DNA from: Minisyncoccota bacterium | Lineage (GTDB): Bacteria > Patescibacteriota > Minisyncoccia > JAHIHE01 > JAGLIN01 | Reading direction: 5' to 3' | DNA: 32,576 nucleotides | NCBI GenBank assembly: GCA_023142995.1 | Contig: JAGLIM010000006.1 | Span: 1-32,576, forward strand | Shown: positions 1 to 7,535 of the stretch, in pieces | Layout: the number at the start of each line of letters is the position of its first letter | Numbering within the stretch: position 1 is the first letter of the stretch | The notes under the pieces: generated by a model | The model's database searches: none | What the model was told of the DNA's origin: nothing | The model's input: only the letters and a program-made list of their open reading frames with translations | Translations under genes and position numbers: made by a program

Positions 1-1
1 A

Positions 2-457
2 ATTGCCAGTAAAACCAGAGCTGTCAAAGCCAAACCATTGATTAACTTAGTGGTGGACAAGACTGTCTTAGGTAAGTTCTTGGTGGACACACTCGAAGGC
101 CATGAACCATTAGGCGATGGTTCAGTTATCTGTATAGGCGAAGCAGGAGATGTATGGCAGCAAATGCCAAACAAGCTTTTGGAAAAGTACGATGTTACTT
201 CTATTGATAATGATGGATGGATGATATGCGATCCCCGTCCGGATAACGCAGTAGATGTGATAGAAGTAGATTCCGCCCAATGCGATATCGATGGGTCATT
301 CTATGTTATTGGTCAATGGGGTGCAACAATCGGAGACGAGAAGAACGTTCAGGTTGGTACTGCTGGAGATTTCATCTGCCGTAATCGTACTGACCATACT
401 GATGTTTGGATCGTTTTGAGAAATCTCTTCCTAAACACCTATAACATCAAGTCTTAA
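2..457 (+). CDS. Hypothetical protein, 5' end cut by window edge
   Basis: The frame stays open to the left edge (in-frame codons from base 2), so the TTG start in the ORF track is probably not real and the true start lies outside the window. The visible part is about 151 residues with no membrane segment or signal peptide. It is rich in Asp, Gly and Trp. Its C-terminal part (GTAGDFICRN, then DVWIVLRNLFLNTYN) vaguely recalls PGDYG-type uncharacterised proteins, where a Gly-Asp turn precedes a conserved Trp-containing strand. That resemblance is from memory and weak. The gene is followed at once by a strong hairpin terminator, so it ends its transcription unit. No function is assigned. Confidence 0.7.
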   Translation: MASKTRAVKAKPLINLVVDKTVLGKFLVDTLEGHEPLGDGSVICIGEAGDVWQQMPNKLLEKYDVTSIDNDGWMICDPRPDNAVDVIEVDSAQCDIDGSFYVIGQWGATIGDEKNVQVGTAGDFICRNRTDHTDVWIVLRNLFLNTYNIKS

Positions 458-480
458 ATTTTTCACAGTTTCCAACAAAA

Positions 481-515
481 GCCGTTAGTATCAACTGACG
501 GCATTATTTTTTTTT
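481..515 (+). terminator. Rho-independent terminator
   Basis: An 8-bp stem GCCGTTAG / CTGACGGC (one G-T pair) with loop TATCAA is followed by ATTA and a run of nine or more T. It starts 23 bases after the stop of the partial first gene and should end that transcript. Confidence 0.9.
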
Positions 516-610
516 CGAAATCTAACAGATTCAAACTTTATATTTTCAAGATTATATGCTATAGATTATCCAAGCAGGTTCGAACGTCGTGTACTCAGCG
601 GAGCTAGTTG

Positions 611-638
611 AATAGCCCCTTATTTTAGGGGTTATTTT
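611..638 (+). terminator. Hairpin terminator with no gene before it
   Basis: AATAGCCCC / GGGGTTATT form a 9-bp stem (one G-T pair) around a short AT loop, with T-rich sequence in and after the 3' arm. No ORF lies between this and the previous terminator about 100 bases upstream. It therefore either ends a small non-coding transcript or acts as a barrier before the 100-aa gene. Confidence 0.6.
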
Positions 639-725
639 ATATAACCACAAAAAGAGGTTGGAACTTTTAACATTGATTATTGACATTTTACTTTTTTATT
701 CTAATCTGTTATTGGAGGTGAAAAA

Positions 726-1028
726 ATGCAGAAATTAGTTTGTATAATTGTAGAAGCAAGACAAAATAAAGGAGTAATAGAAAAAAGATATCGATTGTTT
801 GAAAGTTGTATGAGAAAGTTTTCTCATGCATCTGATCCTGAAACAAGACCATGGGTTATAGATGATAGCGATAGTCTTGAGATTATAACAGATTCTATTT
901 TATTATATCGTGAGGGACCAGTAATAAAATTTGGATTACCTGAAGAACTTGATCCAAAGATATTTTTCCCACTTTATGGAGTAGATTTGATTATAGCCAG
1001 GGAGAAACTTGGTTTACCACCAAATTAA
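726..1028 (+). CDS. Hypothetical 100-aa protein
   Basis: A small soluble protein with no membrane segment and no recognised family. It begins with a beta-strand-like stretch (KLVCIIVEA), is charged in the middle, and ends with hydrophobic LYGVDLIIAREKLGLPP. The ATG has a very good ribosome site, GGAGGTG with a 6-base gap, so it is likely translated. It stands alone between two hairpin terminators, not in an operon with either side. Its strong Shine-Dalgarno site contrasts with the defence genes that follow, which mostly lack one. Function unknown. Confidence 0.65.
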   Translation: MQKLVCIIVEARQNKGVIEKRYRLFESCMRKFSHASDPETRPWVIDDSDSLEIITDSILLYREGPVIKFGLPEELDPKIFFPLYGVDLIIAREKLGLPPN

Positions 1029-1194
1029 AATTTGGGATATACTCTTTTCCTTAAGAGCTATTTTTTTTAACTATTTTTTGCTGGAAAAAGTTCTAATATC
1101 CTTCCCAAGGCGGACAGGTGTTCCAAATCCCGAGCAGACATTTTTATGATAGTAATCAATATGTGTCGCTGGATTATATAGAATTTCATACAAG

Positions 1195-1222
1195 AACCAC
1201 CTTATTAAAGGCGGTTTTTTTG
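1195..1222 (+). terminator. Hairpin terminator before the defence island
   Basis: AACCACCTT pairs with AAGGCGGTT, with one A-C mismatch and loop ATTA, followed by a T-run. It lies about 170 bases after the 100-aa gene and 65 bases before the methyltransferase. It would isolate the restriction operon from upstream transcription. Confidence 0.75.
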
Positions 1223-1286
1223 TTATTTCTTCTTGATTTTTTAGTTAAAAAGAGTAGAATAGAAGTATAAGTTAATTTAGTATATT

Positions 1287-2987
1287 ATGAAGAGTAAAAA
1301 CAAAAACAATCTAAGAGTAATCGATTTTTTTTGTGGAGCTGGCGGTTTTTCGGAAGGGTTTCGTCAGCAAGGTTTTGATATTGTAAAAGGAATTGATTTT
1401 TGGAAACCTGCAATTGATACGCATAATCTCAATCATAATCTCAATGATTCCACAAAAGACATTTTGGATTTTTGGGGTAAAGATTCTGCTGATATTGAAG
1501 AAATAAATAATATTCCAAATTCTGAATTTATTATTGGAAGCCCTTCTTGTGTTTCATTCTCAATGTCTAATAAATCTGGTAAGGGAGACAAAACTTTAGG
1601 AATAAAACTTATTGAAGCATATCTTCGAGTGATTGTTGTAAAAAAACATCAGAAGAATCCAATATTATTGAATTGGTATATGGAAAATGTTCCAAAGTCT
1701 AGGGAATATATAAAATCAGAATATACTTTTGAAGATTTGAATCTAAAAAAATGGGCAAAATTAATAGGCAAAAACTTGAAAGATATTGCTCTTAAGATAA
1801 ATGGCGGGATTTTTAATGCGGGAGATTATGGTGCGCCACAAGAAAGAAAAAGATTTATTGCGGGAGAATGGATAAGGACTGGAGAATTTATTATTCCGCA
1901 AAAAACATATAAAGTTCATATAGAATCTTGTGAGGTTCGTCAAAAAATGCCGAAGCCAGATAATAAAAAATCTAAAAAGTGGTCAGATCCTAATTATCAA
2001 AACTTAAAATTAAAAACGAGTGAATTAACGGATCATTTTTATGATACTGGACTTTATGAAATTGAATGGGAAAAAGCTGAATACCTTAAAATAAACCATC
2101 CGTTTATGGGAAAGATGTCTTTTCCTGAAAATGAGAATAGAACTTGTCGAACAATCACAGCAACTCGTTCAGCTATTACGCGAGAATCTATTATTTATAA
2201 ATCTGAATATGATAAAAAAGGAAATGGTGAATATCGTTTACCGACAATTAGAGAAATTGCTAGTTTAATGGGATTTCCATATGTGTATCAATTTGTGGGA
2301 ACGGAAGGTACAAAATGGAGACAAATTGGAAATTCTGTCTGTCCGCATATGAGTTCAGCACTTGCTGTGGCACTAAGAGAAAAAATGAATCTTTCAAAAA
2401 TCAAACTGGAAAATGTTGATTTTTCCTTATTGACAGAAAATTATCAAAAAATAAATAATTTAAATTCTTTTCAAAAGAAGCAATTTGATAATCCCAACAA
2501 AAGGAAAATAAATGCTCGCTTTAGACGGCATCCATTGAAAATTGGAAATATGACTGTTGATCTTATGAATTATCATCCCGAGAAAAAAGATGAAGTTGCT
2601 CAAAAATGGTATTTAAGTATCTATTTTGGAAATGGTGACGGATATGGGTTAAAAGTTCTTAAGACAAAAGATTTTAAAAAAATTGAAAAAGTTCTAAAAA
2701 ATAATTTTTCTCATTTTTCTTCTTTTAAAAAGGAAATAAAAAGTCATATTGTCACAAAAAAACAATTGCAAAAAATCTATGAAAAAGACTTATTGTTGCA
2801 AGAAAAAGATAATCCTCTTAAGATAGTAAAGCGATTGGCTCAGATTATTAAATCTTATGATTCTTATGGGGAAAATGTAGAAGTTAATGGAATTTTTCCA
2901 AAAGATAATATTCCTATGGCACAGCTAATGGCAATGTATGGTTTATTAGAACTCATTCAATTTAATTCTTTAATGCGAAAAATATGA
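1287..2987 (+). CDS. DNA (cytosine-5) methyltransferase with C-terminal extension
   Basis: This enzyme would transfer a methyl group from S-adenosylmethionine to cytosine C5 in a DNA target. Motif I (DFFCGAGGFSEGF, residues 13-25) binds the cofactor. Motif IV appears as GSPSCVSFS, with the catalytic Cys near residue 88; PSC replaces the common PPC, as in a known subset of the family. Motif VI is MENVP (Glu 133), motif VIII is APQERKRF, and motif X is QIGNSV near residue 348. About 200 residues follow motif X, a Lys-rich extension that matches no domain I know. There is no evident Shine-Dalgarno site. The gene overlaps the next by four bases (ATGA), so it heads an operon with the ParB-like, SNF2 and DUF3883 genes. 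It probably protects self DNA in a restriction-type system. Confidence 0.95.
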   Translation: MKSKNKNNLRVIDFFCGAGGFSEGFRQQGFDIVKGIDFWKPAIDTHNLNHNLNDSTKDILDFWGKDSADIEEINNIPNSEFIIGSPSCVSFSMSNKSGKGDKTLGIKLIEAYLRVIVVKKHQKNPILLNWYMENVPKSREYIKSEYTFEDLNLKKWAKLIGKNLKDIALKINGGIFNAGDYGAPQERKRFIAGEWIRTGEFIIPQKTYKVHIESCEVRQKMPKPDNKKSKKWSDPNYQNLKLKTSELTDHFYDTGLYEIEWEKAEYLKINHPFMGKMSFPENENRTCRTITATRSAITRESIIYKSEYDKKGNGEYRLPTIREIASLMGFPYVYQFVGTEGTKWRQIGNSVCPHMSSALAVALREKMNLSKIKLENVDFSLLTENYQKINNLNSFQKKQFDNPNKRKINARFRRHPLKIGNMTVDLMNYHPEKKDEVAQKWYLSIYFGNGDGYGLKVLKTKDFKKIEKVLKNNFSHFSSFKKEIKSHIVTKKQLQKIYEKDLLLQEKDNPLKIVKRLAQIIKSYDSYGENVEVNGIFPKDNIPMAQLMAMYGLLELIQFNSLMRKI

Positions 2988-4444
2988 ACAAAGAAACCAG
3001 AATTCGGAAAATTGCTGAAATAATTCAGTTAACAGAGAAATCTGATAAGCCTGAGAGAATTGGTGTTTATTGGAAAGATGTTAATAGATCAATGTTGGTT
3101 TGTCAAATTCCACTTGAATGTTTGATTTATAATAAGTATAATGGTCGTATTTTGAGTCGAACAAAATCTTTGGAAAGTCAGGGACACATTATTGACGCTG
3201 AAACAAAAGAAGGAGAAAGAAAAATAGATGAGCTTCTTTGGCAATCAAAAAAAAATAGAAATGAAATTACTAAAATAGATATCGAAAAAAAAGGACAATT
3301 AAAAGTAGGAATTATAACAAAAGATGGAATTATTATTGATGGGAATAGACGTGTAATGCTTTTGAATAGAATTAAAAAATACGATTATTTTATAGCGGTT
3401 GTATTACCAGTTGAGTTAAAAGATGATCCTATCGAAATAGAGAAATTGGAAACAACCTATCAAATGGGGGAAGATGAAAAATTGGGATACAATCCTATCG
3501 AAAAATATTTGAAAGCGAAACAGCTTTATAAGAAATTAAATGAACAATTTGATCATAAGGAATCTATAAATAAGATTGCCGATTGGATGGGAGAAAAGCC
3601 ATCTGAAATAAAACATTATTTAGGTGTAGTCGATATTATAGATAGATACTTGGAATATCTTGGATATGATGGAATTTATTCTATGGCAGATACACATAAT
3701 GACGGTAAAGAGGATTTGTTTCTCTATCTAAAAAAATGGATTGATACTTTTAAAGATAAAGATGTAAATGGTAAGGATATAAACAAGGAAAGTGATAAAG
3801 GCTTTGATAATTATAGTTTGTCTGATGTGGATGATTTAGAAATAATATGTTTTGATTATATCCGAGCAAAAATAGGAAAGTCATATGATGGGAAAATTTT
3901 TAGAAGTATTGCTAGTGGGCAAAAGAAGAATCATTTTTTTGGAAACAAAAAAATATGGGATAGTTTCCAAAATTATCATATGCAATATATTTTTCCATTT
4001 TTGGAGAAAATTGATAACACAATTCCAATTGATTACAACTCGGAAAGACTAGAAGCACATCTGTCTGATAGAGATTCAAAATATAGGGATGCGGTACTTG
4101 AAAATCTTACTAAAAACATAAGGACTCACAATACAGAATTAGGATACAACAAAGCTTCTGACGAGCCAATGGAACTAGTGAGTGATGCAAGGAAAGCGTT
4201 AGAAACAACTAATCAAAAGCATAAATCTTTTTCTTCCTCTAATGTTTTAAATCAAGTAGAAGTTATAAACCAAATAACTACAGATATGTTAAATAATGAG
4301 TCTCCGAAAAGACTACTTTCTCAAATTATTAATTCACTTGAATCTGTGAAGCTTGACTCGTTAGAATCAAGAGAAGAGCTTCTTGAAAAAGTTGCTCAGA
4401 TTAATAAAATTTCTTTTGAGATGAAGAAAAAGTTAGGCGGTTAA
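2984..4444 (+). CDS. ParB/sulfiredoxin-fold protein of the restriction operon
   Basis: The N-terminal third resembles the ParB/Srx fold. A predicted beta-rich region leads to GIIIDGNRRVMLLNR (about residues 115-129), which matches the DGxxR signature of that superfamily. The remainder is mostly helical, with a plausible helix-turn-helix (KIADWMGEKPSEIKHYLG, about residues 192-209) like the DNA-binding part of ParB proteins. It overlaps the methyltransferase by four bases and ends three bases before the helicase, so it belongs to the defence operon rather than to chromosome partition; no ParA is nearby. ParB-fold proteins in defence loci can be DNA-binding specificity factors, NTP-dependent clamps or nucleases. 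Which applies here cannot be told from sequence. Confidence 0.8.
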   Translation: MNKETRIRKIAEIIQLTEKSDKPERIGVYWKDVNRSMLVCQIPLECLIYNKYNGRILSRTKSLESQGHIIDAETKEGERKIDELLWQSKKNRNEITKIDIEKKGQLKVGIITKDGIIIDGNRRVMLLNRIKKYDYFIAVVLPVELKDDPIEIEKLETTYQMGEDEKLGYNPIEKYLKAKQLYKKLNEQFDHKESINKIADWMGEKPSEIKHYLGVVDIIDRYLEYLGYDGIYSMADTHNDGKEDLFLYLKKWIDTFKDKDVNGKDINKESDKGFDNYSLSDVDDLEIICFDYIRAKIGKSYDGKIFRSIASGQKKNHFFGNKKIWDSFQNYHMQYIFPFLEKIDNTIPIDYNSERLEAHLSDRDSKYRDAVLENLTKNIRTHNTELGYNKASDEPMELVSDARKALETTNQKHKSFSSSNVLNQVEVINQITTDMLNNESPKRLLSQIINSLESVKLDSLESREELLEKVAQINKISFEMKKKLGG

Positions 4445-4447
4445 ATT

Positions 4448-6448
4448 ATGAATAATTCTATTACAATTCATGCAGATAGTGAAAAGTCCTGTTTTGTTCT
4501 TACAGGGAATATTGTTGATGTTCTTAAAAATAGAAGATTCATTTTTTCACTTAAAAGGTTAAACTTTTTCAAAGAAGATAAAAAAATTTTAATTCCATAC
4601 GAAGAAAAAACACAGATAAGAATTCTCAAAGAACTCCAGGAATTTTTAGTAAAATTTAATTTCTCAGAACAGTTTACAGAAGAAACAAAAAAAGATGTTG
4701 CAAGTTTCCATCGAGAACAAAAAACTTTTAAAGAATTTTCTGAACAAGCGAGAAAAATACGAGATAATGAAATTAATAAAGATTCAAAATTATTTAAAAA
4801 TCTCATTGAGTTTGAGGAAGTTCTCAAAAAACGGTTATCCAGGCAATTATATAAGAACAAAGAAGATGATAATCCATATCAACTTCTCGCTGCTTATCAT
4901 ATGGCATTTTCTCAAAATTCATGCAATTTTGCTGTACCAGGTGCAGGAAAAACTTCTATTGTCTATGGAGCGTATGCATATTTAAAAAATCTTTCAGAAA
5001 ACGATTTAAGACATGTTGATAAAATTTTAGTTATTGGTCCGATTTCTTCTTTTGCACCATGGGAAAACGAATATGAAAAATGTTTTGGAAAAAAAGTAAA
5101 TGTACAAAGACTCTCTGGTGATAGTACAATTTCACGAGACCAAAAAGAACAACACTTATATTCAGGTAGTCCTGTTGAACTTACGCTTGTTTGGCACGGA
5201 AGTGTTGAAGGATTACAACAAGAAATTGTAGATTTTCTAAAGAAAAATAAAACAATGGTAGTAGTTGATGAGGCGCATCGCATAAAAAACCATGAAGGAC
5301 GTTGGGGTAAAAGTGCTGTAGAAATTGCCAAGGAGGCAAAATCTCGTGTGGTTCTTACTGGAACCCCTGTGCCGAATGGCTACGAAGATTTATATAATTT
5401 GTATCAATTTATTTATCCTTATAAATTTAAAGATATTTTGCGATTTCATCATGGAAACTTGGTGGATATGACTAAAACTTGTGATTTTGACGATGAACGA
5501 GTAAAACAATTTACCAAAAATATTTCTCCTTACTTTATTCGTATTAAAAAAAAGGATTTAAATTTACCATTAGTAAAAAATAAGATTATCTTTGTTGATA
5601 TGGATGAATATCAACGGGAGATTTATGATTTCATTGAAACAAAATATATTTCATCTTTCCAGCAAAATAGTTTTGCCACTGTCAAAGATGTTTTAAATAA
5701 AGCAAAACTTATTCGTTTGCGACAAACCGCTACTAATCCAGCGCTTTTGAAAAAGCCGATTCAAGAAACTTTAAGCAAGGACGACTATGATTCAAGAATA
5801 GCTTTGAGTGACCAGATTCCAGAAGAGTTTCAAGATGATTCAGAAATTCTTTCTAAAATCTATGATTATGCAGAAAATGCAACTCCTCAAAAGTTTAAAA
5901 CTGTAAAAGAAATTGTAGAAAAAATAATTACTGAGAAAGGAAAGGTTATTATCTGGACAATTTTTATTCAAAATGCAAAAGGATTGCAACAATATCTTTT
6001 TGATAATGATATAAAATCAAAACTTCTAATTGGTGAAGTGGAACAAACTGAACGAGAAATAATTATCAAAAAATTTAACAATCCTGAAAATCAAGATTTT
6101 CAGGTTGTAATTGCAAATCCATTTTCCGTAGCTGAATCAATTTCGCTTCATAAGGGATGTCATAATGCTATTTATATGGAGCGAGATTATAATTGCTCTA
6201 ATTTTTTGCAATCAAAAGATCGTATTCATCGTGTCGGTTTGTTAAAAAATCAAGAAACAAATTATTATTATATTTTGTCAAAAGATTCTGTAGACGAAGA
6301 TATTCATAAACTTTTAAATATTAAAGTGGAAAGAATGGAAAAAATTATTGATGAAGATATTCCACTTTTTGCAAGAATTAATGATAAAGGAACTGACGAA
6401 ACTGATATTATAAAATCTCTTTTGGAAAGTTATGCTAAAAGAACTTAG
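4448..6448 (+). CDS. SNF2-family superfamily 2 helicase/translocase
   Basis: This is a DNA-dependent ATPase of the SNF2 type. Walker A is VPGAGKTS (about residues 163-170) and Walker B is VVDEAHRIKN near residue 275. Motif III is TGTPVPNGYEDLYNL, the typical SNF2 form, and the C-terminal lobe ends with motif VI QSKDRIHRVG. The first 140 residues are a charged, helical extension. There is no clear Shine-Dalgarno site, but it starts three bases after the ParB-like gene and overlaps the DUF3883 gene by 17 bases, indicating translational coupling. SNF2 translocases in restriction and DISARM-like loci move along DNA to find or process foreign duplexes, and I infer that role here with the adjacent DUF3883 protein as likely effector. 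Confidence 0.93.
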   Translation: MNNSITIHADSEKSCFVLTGNIVDVLKNRRFIFSLKRLNFFKEDKKILIPYEEKTQIRILKELQEFLVKFNFSEQFTEETKKDVASFHREQKTFKEFSEQARKIRDNEINKDSKLFKNLIEFEEVLKKRLSRQLYKNKEDDNPYQLLAAYHMAFSQNSCNFAVPGAGKTSIVYGAYAYLKNLSENDLRHVDKILVIGPISSFAPWENEYEKCFGKKVNVQRLSGDSTISRDQKEQHLYSGSPVELTLVWHGSVEGLQQEIVDFLKKNKTMVVVDEAHRIKNHEGRWGKSAVEIAKEAKSRVVLTGTPVPNGYEDLYNLYQFIYPYKFKDILRFHHGNLVDMTKTCDFDDERVKQFTKNISPYFIRIKKKDLNLPLVKNKIIFVDMDEYQREIYDFIETKYISSFQQNSFATVKDVLNKAKLIRLRQTATNPALLKKPIQETLSKDDYDSRIALSDQIPEEFQDDSEILSKIYDYAENATPQKFKTVKEIVEKIITEKGKVIIWTIFIQNAKGLQQYLFDNDIKSKLLIGEVEQTEREIIIKKFNNPENQDFQVVIANPFSVAESISLHKGCHNAIYMERDYNCSNFLQSKDRIHRVGLLKNQETNYYYILSKDSVDEDIHKLLNIKVERMEKIIDEDIPLFARINDKGTDETDIIKSLLESYAKRT

Positions 6449-7415
6449 CCATTATGAAAATTTAGGAACGCCGCAATATTTTTGGGAACTTTTTGATATT
6501 CTTGAAAAGAGTAATCAGGTATGGACAAGAAAAGAAGTCCAGGAGTATTTTTTTAATCGTCTCATTGATGGAAGAAATATTTTTGATGGTTGTCTTCCTT
6601 TCATGGAACTGATGGGAATAATCAAAATTAATAAAGATGAAGAAATCGTTTTAGATGTTTCTCTTCTTGAGTTTCTCAAAAGCCAACAATATTTAAGCGG
6701 AAAACTAATAGAAATGCTTTTTCAAGAGCTCAAAAATGATGAAATATTTTATGAGATTTTTTGTTCACAAAATATTTCCTATGATATTATCTATCATTCA
6801 ATTCAAATTAGTAATTCTGCTTTTCATTTCAAATATGCGAATTTCAAACAATTTCTAATTGATTTTGATTTTTTACTTGTTCATCCAGATAAGCAAGTAA
6901 ATAAACTTGTTATAAATTCAAGATATAAAAAAGTTTTTGACAAAACGGTTTTATTGGAGATAAGAAAAAGAAAAATTGGAATTGAAGAATTAAAAAAATC
7001 ATTAGAGCAACAACAAACTTATGGAGAAGAGGCAGAAAAATTTGTTTTACATTTTGAAAATCAAAGACTTAAAAATCAGAAGAATATTGATTGGGTTGCT
7101 GAATATTGGGCAAATGCAGGATATGATGTTGCTTCTTATAATAATATTGAATCTAAAAAACAGGACAGATTTATTGAAGTGAAATCATATTCAGGACAGC
7201 CAAACTTTTTTTGGTCAAGAAACGAAATTGAAACAGCTCGTATTAGAAAAGATAAATATTTTCTTTATCTCGTGGATAGAGATAAGATAAAATTTGAAAA
7301 TTACACACCAAAAATTATTCAAAATCCTTATCAGTTAGTGTTGAAGAATAATATATGGGACAAGAGAGTGGAAAAATATTTTGTGTTAAGTAAAGAAAAC
7401 AATAAAAACTATTGA
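6432..7415 (+). CDS. DUF3883-domain protein, probable nuclease subunit
   Basis: The first 200 residues are helical and unrecognised. The last third (about residues 215-310) matches the DUF3883 pattern: DWVAEYWANAGYDVASY, then DRFIEVKSYSG, then a polar stretch with FFWSRNEIETA and YFLYLV. DUF3883 is regarded as a relative of the PD-(D/E)xK nuclease fold. The visible Asp-x(3)-Glu-Val-Lys arrangement (DRFIEVK) would supply the metal-binding residues. The gene overlaps the helicase by 17 bases and is last in the operon. I infer that it is the cleaving partner of the SNF2 translocase. A DNA-recognition role without cutting is the alternative. Confidence 0.82.
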   Translation: MLKELSHYENLGTPQYFWELFDILEKSNQVWTRKEVQEYFFNRLIDGRNIFDGCLPFMELMGIIKINKDEEIVLDVSLLEFLKSQQYLSGKLIEMLFQELKNDEIFYEIFCSQNISYDIIYHSIQISNSAFHFKYANFKQFLIDFDFLLVHPDKQVNKLVINSRYKKVFDKTVLLEIRKRKIGIEELKKSLEQQQTYGEEAEKFVLHFENQRLKNQKNIDWVAEYWANAGYDVASYNNIESKKQDRFIEVKSYSGQPNFFWSRNEIETARIRKDKYFLYLVDRDKIKFENYTPKIIQNPYQLVLKNNIWDKRVEKYFVLSKENNKNY

Positions 7416-7535
7416 TAAGTTTGTGTAGTGATTCAAAAAAATAACAAAATAAATTTATGATGCAAAAACAATTATAAAAAGAATAACAAAAGTTTTTTAA
7501 AAACTGCAGAGAATAAATTAAAGAAGTTTAATAAA

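Noticed and set aside
560-610. A tRNA or tmRNA gene around GGTTCGAAC
   Set aside because: The bases beside the loop do not form a 5-bp T-stem, and no acceptor, D or anticodon arms can be placed.
2984-4444. Chromosome-partition ParB
   Set aside because: Only the DGNRR region fits the ParB/Srx fold. No ParA or parS-like sites are near, and the gene is locked into a restriction operon by overlap.
4468-5331. ORFs on the minus strand and the second + frame inside the SNF2 gene
   Set aside because: They are shadows of a gene with a full set of helicase motifs and have no ribosome sites or recognisable domains.
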